The position numbers and the translations under genes were made by a program. The notes beneath the pieces are model-generated. The model saw nothing but the letters and a program-made list of their open reading frames with translations. It did not search any database and was not told where the DNA came from. From DASVWZ01 sp963715675 (lineage in GTDB: Bacteria > Acidobacteriota > Terriglobia > Terriglobales > Acidobacteriaceae), in the NCBI GenBank assembly GCA_963715675.1, contig OY970265.1, positions 2,170,001 through 2,234,000 on the forward strand: DNA of 64,000 nucleotides. The letters are read 5' to 3'. Positions 7,968 to 17,539 of the stretch are shown here, piece after piece; position 1 is the stretch's first letter; every line of letters starts with the position of its first letter.

Positions 7968-9560
7968 GTGTCCATCACGCGACGGACGTTTCTGCGGCAG
8001 AGCAGCATGACGGCTGCTGCTCTGATGCTTCCGCATGGAGAATCTCGCCGCCAACCTGTCGTTCGCCCGACGCTCGATCCGAACTCTCTCACACCATTTG
8101 TTGATCCACTTCCAATTCCCGGGGTTGCGCGTTCCATAGAATTCCGGCCAAGCCCCGCCGATCCCACCACCAAAGTTCCATATTACCGTTTCGCGATGCG
8201 GCAGATCGAAAGCAAAGTCCACCGCGATGTGAAACCGACACGCTTTTGGGGAATCGGCGGATCGTGTCCTGGACTCACGCTGGAGACCCAGAGCGGCAGC
8301 GGGGTGCTGGTCGAGTGGGCGAATGAGTTGCCCACGACGCATTTCCTGCCGATCGACCATCGCCTGCACGGCGCCGAGTCTGACAAGCCTGATGTACGCA
8401 CGGTGGTTCATGTGCACGGCGCAAAAGTTCCTCCGGACAGTGACGGATATCCGGAGAACTGGTACGTGCCGGGCAAGTCCGCAGTTTATTTCTATCCGAA
8501 CCACCAGGATGCGGCTTTGCTCTGGTACCACGACCACGCGATGGGCATTAACCGTCTGAACGCATTCGCCGGGTTGCTGGGACTGTATATCGTCCGGGAC
8601 AAGGTGGAGGATTCGCTGAACCTGCCTGGCGGGAAGCATGAGATTCCGCTCATTCTTTTCGACCGGATATTTGATCCCTCCGGCCAGCTCTACTACCCGG
8701 TATCGCCCTACCCGGACCAAACCTGGGTCCCGGAATTCTTTGGCAACACCATTCTGGTGAACGGAAAGATACTTCCATACTTAGAAGTCGAGCCGCGCAA
8801 ATATCGCTTTCGAATCCTGAACGCCGCGAACGGCAGGTTCTTTCATCTGTCCTTGCCGAACGGGCAAGCGTTTTATCAGATCGGGACTGACCAGGGACTT
8901 CTGCCAGCGCCAGTCCCGCTGAAGCAGATTTCGCTTGCGCCGGCGGAGCGCGCGGACGTGGTTGTGGACTTCAGCGACCGGGCCGGAGAGCAGATTGTGT
9001 TGAAAAACGACTCGCTTCAGCCCGTCATGCAACTGCGGGTCGGACAATCCAGATCCAGCGACCCTAGTTCCCTGCCCTCAGTATTGCAGCCGGTTCGACG
9101 ATTAGCCGAGTCCGAGGCGGTGAAGACCCGTACGCTTAGCCTGGGCGAAGTGGACGACCTGCGCGGGGATCCTGTGGTCATGCTGCTCAACAACACCCAC
9201 TGGCAAATGCCGGTCACGGAAAATCCGGTCCTGAACTCAGTGGAGATTTGGGAACTGATGAACATGACCGACGACACGCACCCGATTCATCTTCACCTGG
9301 TGCGCTTCCAGATCCTGGACCGGCGGCGTTTTGATGCCTTCGCGTATCAGAACAAAGGCACCCTGCGTTACCGGGGCGACGCTACCCCACCCGACGCAAG
9401 CGAGGCGGGCTGGAAAGACACAGTGCGGGCTGACCCGGGCATGATCACGCGCATCATCATTCCGTTTGAAGGTTATGCCGGCCGCTACGTCTGGCATTGC
9501 CATATTCTGGAGCACGAAGACAACGAAATGATGCGCCCGTATGAAGTGGTAGCGAAGTAG
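7968..9560 (+). CDS. Tat-exported multicopper oxidase, CotA/bilirubin-oxidase-like
   Basis: A 530-residue three-domain multicopper oxidase. These enzymes oxidise phenols, pigments or metal ions with reduction of oxygen to water. The GTG start gives a twin-arginine signal (ITRRTFLRQ followed by an alanine-rich segment). All four copper-binding blocks are present in order: VVHVHGAKVPP, WYHDHAMG, HPIHLHLVRFQ, and HCHILEHEDNEMM, the last giving the type 1 copper histidine/cysteine set with an axial methionine. The layout resembles spore-coat laccase CotA and bilirubin oxidase. The substrate is unknown. There is no metal-binding methionine-rich insert of the CueO type. Confidence 0.93.
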   Translation: MSITRRTFLRQSSMTAAALMLPHGESRRQPVVRPTLDPNSLTPFVDPLPIPGVARSIEFRPSPADPTTKVPYYRFAMRQIESKVHRDVKPTRFWGIGGSCPGLTLETQSGSGVLVEWANELPTTHFLPIDHRLHGAESDKPDVRTVVHVHGAKVPPDSDGYPENWYVPGKSAVYFYPNHQDAALLWYHDHAMGINRLNAFAGLLGLYIVRDKVEDSLNLPGGKHEIPLILFDRIFDPSGQLYYPVSPYPDQTWVPEFFGNTILVNGKILPYLEVEPRKYRFRILNAANGRFFHLSLPNGQAFYQIGTDQGLLPAPVPLKQISLAPAERADVVVDFSDRAGEQIVLKNDSLQPVMQLRVGQSRSSDPSSLPSVLQPVRRLAESEAVKTRTLSLGEVDDLRGDPVVMLLNNTHWQMPVTENPVLNSVEIWELMNMTDDTHPIHLHLVRFQILDRRRFDAFAYQNKGTLRYRGDATPPDASEAGWKDTVRADPGMITRIIIPFEGYAGRYVWHCHILEHEDNEMMRPYEVVAK

Positions 9561-9695
9561 CGGAAACAATGGCACTCCCGCTTTCGCGGATTCCTAAGAG
9601 ATCAAATTAGCTGTACTAGCTTGAACTCGACCTTGCGGACAGGGCTGGCAAGGCTCCACGTATCGGACACAGACCGGTATCCGATTGGGGGACTT

Positions 9696-9728
9696 TGAGT
9701 GTAACGGAGATTTTTCGCCAACTACAAC
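9696..9728 (+). repeat. Short dispersed repeat, copy A
   Basis: The sequence opens TGAGTGTAACGGAGAT and continues TTTTCGCCAAC. It resembles copies at 10481-10507 and 11333-11363. Each lies just beyond the 3' end of a minus-strand gene. Confidence 0.45.
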
Positions 9729-9770
9729 GTCTCGGACTCTACCTGCGCGGAAGGTTGCGCTCATTAGAAA

Positions 9771-10298
9771 TCAGTGTTTTCTGACCAGAATGACGATCAA
9801 GTGCGGATTCGTCACGTTCAGCGGAGTGCCATCCTTGGTAAATTTCACTTCTACTACATACTTCTTGTCGGATTCACCCATGAACTTCCCGAGGAACTTG
9901 AACATGTACTCATCCGTGTATTCAGCATCGGCCTCAGTACGGTTCGAACCCTGAGCAAGGACGTGCTCACCATCCAGCACTCTCCAGTCAGCTTTAAGCA
10001 CAGGTTCCTTACTGCATTCACCGGTCTCTAACGGTCCCGCAGTGAGCCCCATCATGCATTTCATATCGACATAAGGAAGACGCTTCTCTGCTTGAATCAT
10101 GATGAAATATGCCTCATGCTTCACAGCGAACTCGGGCGTTCGCACCGTGCCCACGGCAAGCGATACGGGCATATCAATCTCGGAATACCTGTACTTGTGC
10201 ACCTTGGGACCTCCAGCCGAAACACTTGGCCCAAGCAATAACACAGCCAGCATTCCCCTCGTAACGCCTTTCAACCGGCAACTGGACAGCCATTTCAT
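9771..10298 (-). CDS. Secreted protein of unknown function
   Basis: A 175-residue protein with an N-terminal signal peptide (MLAVLLLGPSVSAGG) and a soluble remainder that is rich in beta-type sequence. I do not recognise the family. Three cysteines in the mature part could form a disulfide. The C-terminal part (KKYVVEVKFTKDGTPLNV, then HLIVILVRK) reads like the last strands of an immunoglobulin-like fold, which is only an impression. It stands alone, on the strand opposite the copper oxidase, with a weak ribosome binding site. The flanks are lower in G+C than the neighbouring operons. Confidence 0.65.
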   Translation of the reverse strand: MKWLSSCRLKGVTRGMLAVLLLGPSVSAGGPKVHKYRYSEIDMPVSLAVGTVRTPEFAVKHEAYFIMIQAEKRLPYVDMKCMMGLTAGPLETGECSKEPVLKADWRVLDGEHVLAQGSNRTEADAEYTDEYMFKFLGKFMGESDKKYVVEVKFTKDGTPLNVTNPHLIVILVRKH

Positions 10299-10440
10299 AA
10301 ATCACCCGAAACCATGGCCAGCGCGACTGGCAGGCAAATCAGGAACACGAGTCCGACAGTGCGACAAATGACAATCTCAGTGTTCACAGGCCCCTCGGCT
10401 TCATTATGCTCTGTTCGTCAACTGTTATGAACAGGCGATT

Positions 10441-10466
10441 GCACAAGCTTGCGCCTTTGTTTCGCC
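10441..10466 (+). repeat. Short dispersed repeat, second type, copy 1
   Basis: GCACAAGCTTGCGCCTTTG and the following TTCGCC match 11865-11890 at 22 of 26 positions. In this copy it is followed 14 bp later by the TGAGTGAAATGGAGAT repeat. Confidence 0.5.
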
Positions 10467-10480
10467 TTTTTGAAAGTCAT

Positions 10481-10507
10481 TGAGTGAAATGGAGATGTTA
10501 CAACAGC
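10481..10507 (+). repeat. Short dispersed repeat, copy B
   Basis: TGAGTGAAATGGAGATGTTA and CAACAGC; related to 9696-9728 and 11333-11363. Confidence 0.5.
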
Positions 10508-10546
10508 TATGATCTGCCAAAGAGGTCTGAGTACCAGACTGGGCTG

Positions 10547-11212
10547 CTACTTTCTTCCCGCTGCCAACGCTCCGAGACTGCCCTCCACGGTGATTACGTC
10601 CGGCCCTTTGGTCTTTCCGGCGATGATCGGCTTGTTGGCCACTGTCTCATAGGCGTAACCCGTAAGGGTGGGGGTAATCGTAGGGGGTCCCTGTGAAACG
10701 CGGACATCGAGTCTCGCCCAGCCGTAGTGGGTTGTGCCGTGGATCTGGAACTTCAATCCCAGGTAGCGGCCTTCGACGTTGACCCATGGTCCGTAATCGG
10801 CTCTTCGGTTCTGGAAAACCATCTCGTCGCCCCTGAGAAACGTGTGCCCACTTGGGATGCGCGCTCCCTTCTTCAGGGCCAGGGCAAAGTAATATTCTCC
10901 CGACATGCCCGCCACCACTCCATTCCCGGGAGCGCCCATAAGCCCAAGTACGTGCGACGACGAGGTCTGTGGGGAGTTGCTGATCTTGAAATCGGCCACC
11001 CCATCCCGATTCAGATCAAGGTGATAAATGGTACCTGGAGCGATCACCCGGTGGGTGCGGTGATAAATGATCTTGGCCTCGGCAGTGGGGGCCGAAGCTA
11101 GGACGATGCCGACTCCTGCCGCGCTCGCTGCCAGCGTATAGGCGTTGAGCTGGCGATGAACTGAATCTGAAAGTCTGGAAGGCATTCTAGGCGACTGCGA
11201 AGACGGTTTCAT
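10547..11212 (-). CDS. Secreted protein of unknown function with C-terminal conserved tail
   Basis: A 221-residue protein starting at an ATG with GGAGGGATGT in front. A long N-terminal segment precedes a hydrophobic stretch (AASAAGVGIVLASAPTAEAK) that ends in a signal-peptidase-like site. The mature part has YHLDLNRDGVADFKIS, a phrase typical of repeat-type secreted proteins, then GWARLDVRV and GYAYETVANKPIIAGKTKGP. From memory, similar C-terminal tails recur in many secreted acidobacterial proteins, in the style of a surface-sorting or anchoring tail, but here there is no C-terminal transmembrane helix. No enzymatic motif was seen. Confidence 0.75.
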   Translation of the reverse strand: MKPSSQSPRMPSRLSDSVHRQLNAYTLAASAAGVGIVLASAPTAEAKIIYHRTHRVIAPGTIYHLDLNRDGVADFKISNSPQTSSSHVLGLMGAPGNGVVAGMSGEYYFALALKKGARIPSGHTFLRGDEMVFQNRRADYGPWVNVEGRYLGLKFQIHGTTHYGWARLDVRVSQGPPTITPTLTGYAYETVANKPIIAGKTKGPDVITVEGSLGALAAGRK

Positions 11213-11332
11213 ACATCCCTCCGTCGAACGCCAATATTGTACGCCCGGTGGTCAAGGAGATTCCGTGATACGGCGTGCGGAAAGATCAGTCAACTTCCGC
11301 TATCAGGCCTTTACACGTTTTGACAGTGTCAA

Positions 11333-11363
11333 TGAGCGAAATGGAGATTTTGCGCCAACAACC
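11333..11363 (+). repeat. Short dispersed repeat, copy C
   Basis: TGAGCGAAATGGAGATTTTG and CGCCAACAACC; the best match to copy A in its second half and to copy B in its first half. Confidence 0.5.
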
Positions 11364-11376
11364 ACAAAGGACATTG

Positions 11377-11811
11377 TCAGAGACAGCCATCTAGCTTGTG
11401 ATAGATAGTCACGTCTTTTAGCCTGTCGGAAGCCTCTGCCCTCGGAAGGGAATCTTTCTGCGAACCGAAAAACTGCAAGGCAATGTAGACATTGTTCTCG
11501 CTACAGAACCAAGGAACATCTTCTTGACCGATCTTCACCAGATCGTCGTACGTATTGTCGTACACACCTCTGGAGAATTCCTTAACACTAACGCAGCACA
11601 ACTGGCGGACGGGGAGCTTTTTCGCGGAAAGGTACTCCTCCACCTGTTTGCGGCTCATCCCAGTTCTTAAGACTTCTGAGTACGAGCGCAGGGTGCCTTG
11701 ATACTCGACTTCTCGCCTTTGCCGCGCTCGTTCTTGCAAGACGTGCCGTACGCCGAATGCAATCACCAGAACTGCAATCACGATGGCCAAATAAAGGTAC
11801 CAACGCCTCAT
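11377..11811 (-). CDS. Membrane-anchored protein of unknown function
   Basis: From the ATG at 11811 this is a 144-residue protein with one N-terminal membrane helix (LYLAIVIAVLVIAFGVRHVL), a charged segment and a soluble C-terminal domain. The phrase LRTGMSRKQVEEYLSAK resembles the opening helix of BamE/SmpA-like domains, which is a weak similarity. Four cysteines are spread over the domain (LCC, FC, and GC near the end). The frame is open to a GTG at 11868, but that codon lies inside a dispersed repeat (11865-11890), so I prefer the internal ATG. Neither start has a clear ribosome binding site. Confidence 0.6.
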   Translation of the reverse strand: MRRWYLYLAIVIAVLVIAFGVRHVLQERARQRREVEYQGTLRSYSEVLRTGMSRKQVEEYLSAKKLPVRQLCCVSVKEFSRGVYDNTYDDLVKIGQEDVPWFCSENNVYIALQFFGSQKDSLPRAEASDRLKDVTIYHKLDGCL

Positions 11812-11864
11812 TTGCGGTGATTTTATCCTGTATTCCGAGGGATGAGTGTTGAAATCAGGCCTTA

Positions 11865-11890
11865 GCACAAGTTTGCGCCGTTTGTTCGCC
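11865..11890 (+). repeat. Short dispersed repeat, second type, copy 2
   Basis: GCACAAGTTTGCGCCGTTTG and TTCGCC; 22 of 26 positions match 10441-10466. Confidence 0.5.
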
Positions 11891-11982
11891 CCTTCGTTGC
11901 GCCCAAGACTCCTGCTACGGCCTGATGGCAGCGGCCCTATCGGACAGCGTGGCGTGCAAGGTCAAGTCGTGGCCATTACAGA

Positions 11983-14900
11983 TTAGTCCACGTGCTCGCC
12001 CTCTTCCGCAAAACCTAGCTCCGGTGGGGGCAGTTTGTCGCCGGGCCGGGCCCAAAACACGTACAGGGTAGGCCATAACACCACGCTGACGAATAACTCC
12101 ACGATCAGACCGCCGACAATCACAATCGCAAACGGGCGCTGGGAGTCGGAGCCGATGTCATGCGACATGGCCGCCGGAAGCAACCCCAGGGTTGCCACCA
12201 GCATGGTCATCATGATGGGCCGCAGCCGCAGAGACGCGCCTTCTTTGGCCGCGTCCCTGGGATTCATGCCTCGGGTACGGAGTTGGTTGATGTACTCCAC
12301 CATGATCACGCCAACCTCCACGGATACGCCGATCAGCGCCAGGAAACCAAGCCCGGAGGAAACTGAAAAGTGAGTGTGCGTGATCAGCAAGCTCAATAGC
12401 CCGCCCAGGGGAGAAAGCGCCACGACCGCCAAAATCATGGAAACCCACTTCCAGGAGCCAAACGCCAAGTGAAGGATAAAAGCCATCAACAGAAGCGTGA
12501 CTGGCACGATGATCGCCAGGCGCCGGTTAGCGCGCTGCTGGCTTTCGTACTCACCCGTCCAGTCCAGGTGGTAGCCCTCGGGCAATTGAACCTTGTGATG
12601 AACTTCCTCAATTGCCTGGCGCACGGTACTTCCCAGGTCGCGGCCTCGAACGCTGTACTTGATTGCGATATAGCGCGAGTTCCCTTCCCGGTAAATTGAA
12701 GATGCGCCGTCCTCCAGCTTGATGTCACACAGTTGGCCCAGCGATACCCGTTCTCCAGAGGGCGCTACAAGACGAATGTTGGCAATATCGTCCACCGTCT
12801 TGCGAAACCCTTCCTGATACCGAACGGTGAGGTCATAGCGTTGCTCCTTGATCAGAATCTGGCTGACAGCCTTGCCACCCACGGCGGTTTCGACGGCATC
12901 CTGAACATCGCTGACATTGATTCCGAACCGGTCAGCGGCAGCGCGATTCACGATCAGGTTTACGTTGGGCTGGCCGCGCACCTGGAACGTCCCCAGGTCG
13001 GCGACGCCGGGAATCGTGCGCATGATGTCCTGCATCTCGTTAGCCTTGGCTTCCAGAGTCTTCAGTTCAGAGCCGAAAAGCTTGACGGCAAGTTCTCCTT
13101 TCACGCCGCTGACCGCTTCTTCGACGTTGTCGGAGATGGGCTGAGAGAAATTCCAGTCCACTCCCGGGAACCTGCTCAACTCCTTGTCCATCTCGGCAAT
13201 CAACTCCTCCTTGGTAGCGAATTGGGGCCGCCACTTGGAGCGTGGAAGGAGATCGACAAAGAATTCGGTGTTGTAGAAGCCGCTGGCATCGCTGCCATCA
13301 TCGGGACGTCCCACCTGACTGACCACCTGCTTCACCTCGGGGAAGTTGGCCAGCACGAGTCGTGCTTGCCGGGCAAAATCAATGCTCGACGAAGGGCCGG
13401 TACTGGGAGCCAGGGTGCCGCGCGCCCAGATCGCGCCTTCGTCCAGATGTGGAAGAAACTCGGAGCCGATGACGCCGCCAAATGCGAGAAACAGCATGAC
13501 GGCGAGCCCGAAAATCCCCATCCCCAGCGTGAATTTAAGATGATCGAAGCACCATTCCAGTGTGCCGGCGTAACGTTCCTGCACAAAGTGCAGGACAGGG
13601 TTGCGCCATTCCTTGATGTCGTCCTTGAACAAAAACGTACAGAGCACCGGAGCAATCAGCAGCGCAAACAGCAATGCTCCGAGAAGAGCAAACGCCACCG
13701 TCCAAGCCATGGGACGGAACAGGCGTCCCTCGACGCGTTGCAAGGTAAAGATTGGCAGATACGAGACGATGATGATGATTCGGGCAAAGAAAACCGGCTT
13801 CTGGACCTCGTGCGCTGCCGTGGCAATCATTTCCAGAAGAGTCTTCTTTCCACGGCCTATCTCGGTATGCCGAAGAATATTCTCGACCATCACTACGGAA
13901 CCATCCACCACCATTCCAAAATCGAGTGCGCCGAGGGAAAGCAGGTTGGCAGGAATATGGCTCAGATCGAGCAAAATGGCGGCCAACAGCAGAGAGAATG
14001 GAATCGTGATGGTCACGATCAAGGCGCTGCGGACATTTCCCAGAAAAAGGAACAGAATCAAAGTGACCAGCAATACCCCATCGGTCAGGTTGCGCAACAC
14101 GGTGTGGGTCGTGTAGTGAACCAGGTCGCTGCGATCCAGGTGCGGAACCAGTTTCACTCCCGCCGGCAGCAGACCGTTATTCAGCTCCTCAATCTTTTTG
14201 TGCAAGGCGTCCAGCGTGGCGTCGGCTTCCGCTCCTTTCCGCAGCAACACAATTCCTTCCACCACGTCATCATCGTTGAGGAGAACCCCATTCTCGCGGC
14301 GGATGGCTTTGCCCAGCTGCCCGAGCCGCACCTTGGGGGCCTGCACGACGATTCCAAGATCGCGCACATGGATGGGGGTGCCGTTCTGTGCTTTGACGAC
14401 CGTGGCTCCCACGTCATCGGTGGTCTGCATCAGCCCCACAGCACGCACGTTCAAAGCCTGTTCCCCCCGCTCGATGAAGCCGCCGCCCGCATTCAGATTG
14501 TTATTGGCCAGCGCTTGTTCAACCTGGTTCAGGGACAATCCGTACGACACGAGTTTCCCGGGATCCAGTTGAACCTGGTATTCACGAGTGGGTCCGCCGA
14601 AGATGTTTACATCCACGACGTTCGGCACGGACTTCAATTGGTTCAACACAAACCAATCCTGCAGCGCTTTGAGTTCCATCACGTTGTACTTCGGATTGGT
14701 GCTGGTCAGCGTGTAGAACATGATTTGCCCAGTCGGGCTGTAGTCGGGACCGAGTCCTGGATTGACGTTGGGCGGCATGGTGGCTTGTGCCAAACGATCG
14801 AGAACTTCCTGACGGGCGGCAAACGTGGTGATCTCGTCGTCGTAAATGATGGTGACCACCGAAAGTCCGGCCAGTGATACCGATCGCAAGTGGGTTTTGT

Positions 14901-15132
14901 GCGATACGCCATTCAATTGCACCTCGAGCGGCACGGTGATTTGCTGCTCCACTTCCTCGGCGGCGTGGCCGGGCCATTGGGTGATGATCTGCGTGTAGGT
15001 GTCGGCGACGTCGGGATAGGCTTCGATCGGCAGATTATGGAAGGAAATGATGCCCCAAATGAACAGAACGATGGCCAGGCTGAGCACCAGGATCCGGTTC
15101 CGCAGCGCGAAGTCAATAAGACCGCGAATCAT
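11983..15132 (-). CDS. czcA: Heavy-metal efflux RND transporter, inner-membrane pump (CzcA/CusA family)
   Basis: A 1049-residue RND permease, full length for the heavy-metal-efflux branch. It exports metal ions using the proton gradient and forms a tripartite pump with the two genes transcribed before it. The N-terminal helix (RNRILVLSLAIVLFIWG) is followed by the first periplasmic domain, and then by helix 4 with DFGMVVDGSVVMVEN, the aspartate/glutamate signature of metal RND pumps. The second half repeats the fold. The start codon overlaps the stop of the adaptor gene by four bases. The ion (Co/Zn/Cd, Cu/Ag or other) cannot be assigned. The opposite strand carries a long open frame that is only a shadow. 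Confidence 0.95.
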   Translation of the reverse strand: MIRGLIDFALRNRILVLSLAIVLFIWGIISFHNLPIEAYPDVADTYTQIITQWPGHAAEEVEQQITVPLEVQLNGVSHKTHLRSVSLAGLSVVTIIYDDEITTFAARQEVLDRLAQATMPPNVNPGLGPDYSPTGQIMFYTLTSTNPKYNVMELKALQDWFVLNQLKSVPNVVDVNIFGGPTREYQVQLDPGKLVSYGLSLNQVEQALANNNLNAGGGFIERGEQALNVRAVGLMQTTDDVGATVVKAQNGTPIHVRDLGIVVQAPKVRLGQLGKAIRRENGVLLNDDDVVEGIVLLRKGAEADATLDALHKKIEELNNGLLPAGVKLVPHLDRSDLVHYTTHTVLRNLTDGVLLVTLILFLFLGNVRSALIVTITIPFSLLLAAILLDLSHIPANLLSLGALDFGMVVDGSVVMVENILRHTEIGRGKKTLLEMIATAAHEVQKPVFFARIIIIVSYLPIFTLQRVEGRLFRPMAWTVAFALLGALLFALLIAPVLCTFLFKDDIKEWRNPVLHFVQERYAGTLEWCFDHLKFTLGMGIFGLAVMLFLAFGGVIGSEFLPHLDEGAIWARGTLAPSTGPSSSIDFARQARLVLANFPEVKQVVSQVGRPDDGSDASGFYNTEFFVDLLPRSKWRPQFATKEELIAEMDKELSRFPGVDWNFSQPISDNVEEAVSGVKGELAVKLFGSELKTLEAKANEMQDIMRTIPGVADLGTFQVRGQPNVNLIVNRAAADRFGINVSDVQDAVETAVGGKAVSQILIKEQRYDLTVRYQEGFRKTVDDIANIRLVAPSGERVSLGQLCDIKLEDGASSIYREGNSRYIAIKYSVRGRDLGSTVRQAIEEVHHKVQLPEGYHLDWTGEYESQQRANRRLAIIVPVTLLLMAFILHLAFGSWKWVSMILAVVALSPLGGLLSLLITHTHFSVSSGLGFLALIGVSVEVGVIMVEYINQLRTRGMNPRDAAKEGASLRLRPIMMTMLVATLGLLPAAMSHDIGSDSQRPFAIVIVGGLIVELFVSVVLWPTLYVFWARPGDKLPPPELGFAEEGEHVD

Positions 15133-16271
15133 TCTTTCTTCTCCGCCATTTCACTGGAGAACTCCAAAGCGTTGGCCACGACCTGGTCTCCCGCCTTCAC
15201 TGCGCCGTCCTGAAGTTGCTGCATTCCGTTTTCCGTCGTGCCCCCGGAATGCACTTCGATTTGCCGGAAGCGATTCTGTCCTTCTTTGCGGAACACCCAG
15301 TCTTTGTCCTGCAGCCGCATGATAGCGGTGTCCGGCACCACGAGACGCGGCCGCAGTTGCCTTGATCGTAACCTCGCAACCGCATACATGCCGGTCCGCA
15401 AGGCCCCGTCGGAATTCGGCAAGACGATTCTGACTTTGGCGGACCTCAGGTTGGGATCGAGCAGGCGGGAGATATCGCCAACCGTGCCATGGTAGGTCTT
15501 GTCCGGGTAGGCGTTGAGTCGAATTTCCGCGGAGTCTCCCACCTGCACATCGCTCAGATCGTTTTCATATACATCGCACAGAACCCAAACCTGCGAGAGA
15601 TCGGCGATGGTGAACAGGTTGGGACTGTTATCCAGGCTCTTGATGCCTTCGAATCCGGAAATATTCTGCTCTACGATGGTTCCGGAGACGGGTGCGCGCA
15701 GCTCGATGGTAGAACCCCGGTGTGCGGGATCGCCGCCCAGAATGCGGACATGCTGCTCGGTGTTGCCGACGTCAACCTGGGCTTTATCTTCGGCATCCTG
15801 CGCTTGTTCCAGGTCTTTCTCGGCCACTGCTCCATGGGAGTAAAGCAGTTGGGCGCGATCCAGAGTTTTCTTCGCCAGGCGCTCGTCGGCAAGGGCTTTC
15901 TGGTAATCGGAGAATGCCCCGGTCAGATCAGCGCTGTAAATGGACAACAGCAACTGACCCTTTTGCACGTAGTCGCCGAGTTTCACCTTCAGTTCTACGA
16001 CGCGGCCGGATCCCAGTGAGGTCACGTGGATGGTGCGGTTTACGTCCGGGCTTACGCTGCCATTGGCGGTCAGCACTTTGGGTAACGGCTGCGCCTCGAC
16101 ACTGACCAGCTTGAACGTCCCGGGATGATCCACATCAAAAACCCCGGGCTCAAGGTTCACTTCGGCCTGGGTGGGCGCCGCCTTGGTTTCGTCGGAGCAG
16201 GCCGCGGAAAGCAGCAGCAAAGGTAGAATTACGGCTGCTGCAATGCTGCGGTGCAAAAGTTTGCTCATCAT
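15129..16271 (-). CDS. czcB: RND efflux periplasmic adaptor (CzcB-like membrane-fusion lipoprotein)
   Basis: A 380-residue HlyD-type adaptor that links the inner-membrane pump to the outer-membrane channel. The open frame extends further upstream, but the start at 16271 (MMSKLL) is chosen because GGGAGGTGG lies 6-7 bases before it and it overlaps the czcC stop (ATGATGA). A lipoprotein signal ends LLLLSAAC, placing the lipidated cysteine near residue 24. After it come a lipoyl half-motif (VKLGDYVQKGQLLLSIYSAD), a coiled-coil hairpin (about residues 115-175), the second lipoyl half, and beta-barrel and membrane-proximal domains. No histidine-rich metal-binding tail is present. Confidence 0.93.
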   Translation of the reverse strand: MMSKLLHRSIAAAVILPLLLLSAACSDETKAAPTQAEVNLEPGVFDVDHPGTFKLVSVEAQPLPKVLTANGSVSPDVNRTIHVTSLGSGRVVELKVKLGDYVQKGQLLLSIYSADLTGAFSDYQKALADERLAKKTLDRAQLLYSHGAVAEKDLEQAQDAEDKAQVDVGNTEQHVRILGGDPAHRGSTIELRAPVSGTIVEQNISGFEGIKSLDNSPNLFTIADLSQVWVLCDVYENDLSDVQVGDSAEIRLNAYPDKTYHGTVGDISRLLDPNLRSAKVRIVLPNSDGALRTGMYAVARLRSRQLRPRLVVPDTAIMRLQDKDWVFRKEGQNRFRQIEVHSGGTTENGMQQLQDGAVKAGDQVVANALEFSSEMAEKKE

Positions 16272-17539
16272 TGGACCACCTCCCGGCCCACGGCCAGATT
16301 CAATTGGGCCGCAGCCGTCAAGTAAGAGCCGACCAGATTCACGTAATTCAACTGCACGCTGCGGTACTCCGCCTGAGCGTTCAGGAAGTCGAGCAGGGAT
16401 GCCCCGCCATGCTGATAAGAGAAGAAAATCGTGTCCCGCACCCGCACGGATTGCTGCAGGTACCTGGCCTTGCAAGGGCGTAGCAGAGTCACGTTGCTTT
16501 CCAGCGTGGCGTATCCGGAGTCGACATCGCCCAGCACGGCTGCTTCCGTGGCGTCGCGCAATTTTTCATTGCGTGTAATATCGAGTTGTGTGCGCAGCTT
16601 CTCTCCCTGGTTGCGGTCGAAGACGCGGAGGGGAATGCTGACACTGACGCCCAGGGTATTTACGCCAAACGGATTATTGTTGGATGAGTTGTGCGTGTAC
16701 CATAGGCTCCAGGTCGGATCGGTTGAGCCATTGGCGATGGCGAGTTTGTGGTCGGTCTGGGCTTTGTCTACGGCTTCGCCAGCTGCCTTTAAGTCTGGCC
16801 GCGTTTCCAGGGCAATCTTCCGAAACTCGTCGCGCGGCATGAGTTGGTCGTTGAAATCGAACGGCCCAGACACGTCGAATTGTTCAATCGGGCTGCGATC
16901 GTTCAGCAGCGTGAGTAACTGAATTTTCGCGGTGCGCAGATTGACTTCAGCGGTTTGCGCGTCCGATTCGTACTGCACCCGCTGCAGTTCCAACCGGTCG
17001 AGATCGATTTGCGCGATGTCGCCGGCGCTGAAGCGGTCTCGGCTGATCTGGAGCACGTGATCGTAGTAGGCAAGGTTGTCTTGTGCCAACTGGAGCACCG
17101 CTTTCGCCTGCAAGGTTGCCACAAATGCGCCACGCAGGGTGAAGAGCAGACTTCTCTCCAGGTCGGTATGGCTGAACTCGGCAATCAGGGTTGCCTTTTT
17201 CGCGCTTTCCAGACGCAACCCTCGCTTATGCTGTCTCTCTTGCAGAAAGCTGATGCCGGGCGACTCAAACGTGCCGGCAAATGGCCGCCACACGCCTTTC
17301 TCAGGTGCGATTTGCGTCCCATCCGCCGTCAGACTGAAGGTCGGGTTGGGGCGCAGGAACGCCGTAATCTCTTCCGCCTTCGATTCGTCGATACTCAGCC
17401 GGTCTGCCAGCAAGGTTGGGTTGCTCTGCTCGAAGCGGTCGCGCACCTGTTGCCAGGTCATCGTCTGCTGGGCTCTGGCCGGCAAACCGGCAACCGCCAG
17501 CAACCAGATTGCGCAACTATGCGCCAATATTTTCTGCAT
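16268..17539 (-). CDS. czcC: RND efflux outer-membrane factor (TolC family, CzcC-like)
   Basis: A 423-residue TolC-family outer-membrane channel. The start at 17539 (MQKILAHS) has GGAG six bases upstream; a GTG five codons earlier is less likely. The signal peptide ends ARAQ. The mature protein has the long helical repeats of the family, with the usual internal duplication (first half about residues 30-210, second about 215-420). It is the first pump gene of the operon, 142 bp after a small membrane-protein gene, and overlaps czcB by four bases. Confidence 0.92.
   Translation of the reverse strand: MQKILAHSCAIWLLAVAGLPARAQQTMTWQQVRDRFEQSNPTLLADRLSIDESKAEEITAFLRPNPTFSLTADGTQIAPEKGVWRPFAGTFESPGISFLQERQHKRGLRLESAKKATLIAEFSHTDLERSLLFTLRGAFVATLQAKAVLQLAQDNLAYYDHVLQISRDRFSAGDIAQIDLDRLELQRVQYESDAQTAEVNLRTAKIQLLTLLNDRSPIEQFDVSGPFDFNDQLMPRDEFRKIALETRPDLKAAGEAVDKAQTDHKLAIANGSTDPTWSLWYTHNSSNNNPFGVNTLGVSVSIPLRVFDRNQGEKLRTQLDITRNEKLRDATEAAVLGDVDSGYATLESNVTLLRPCKARYLQQSVRVRDTIFFSYQHGGASLLDFLNAQAEYRSVQLNYVNLVGSYLTAAAQLNLAVGREVVQ

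Noticed and set aside
12733..14877. A 714-codon open frame on the plus strand, opposite czcA
   Set aside because: Its product is low in structure and family motifs, while czcA on the other strand has complete RND signatures. High G+C makes long antisense frames common.
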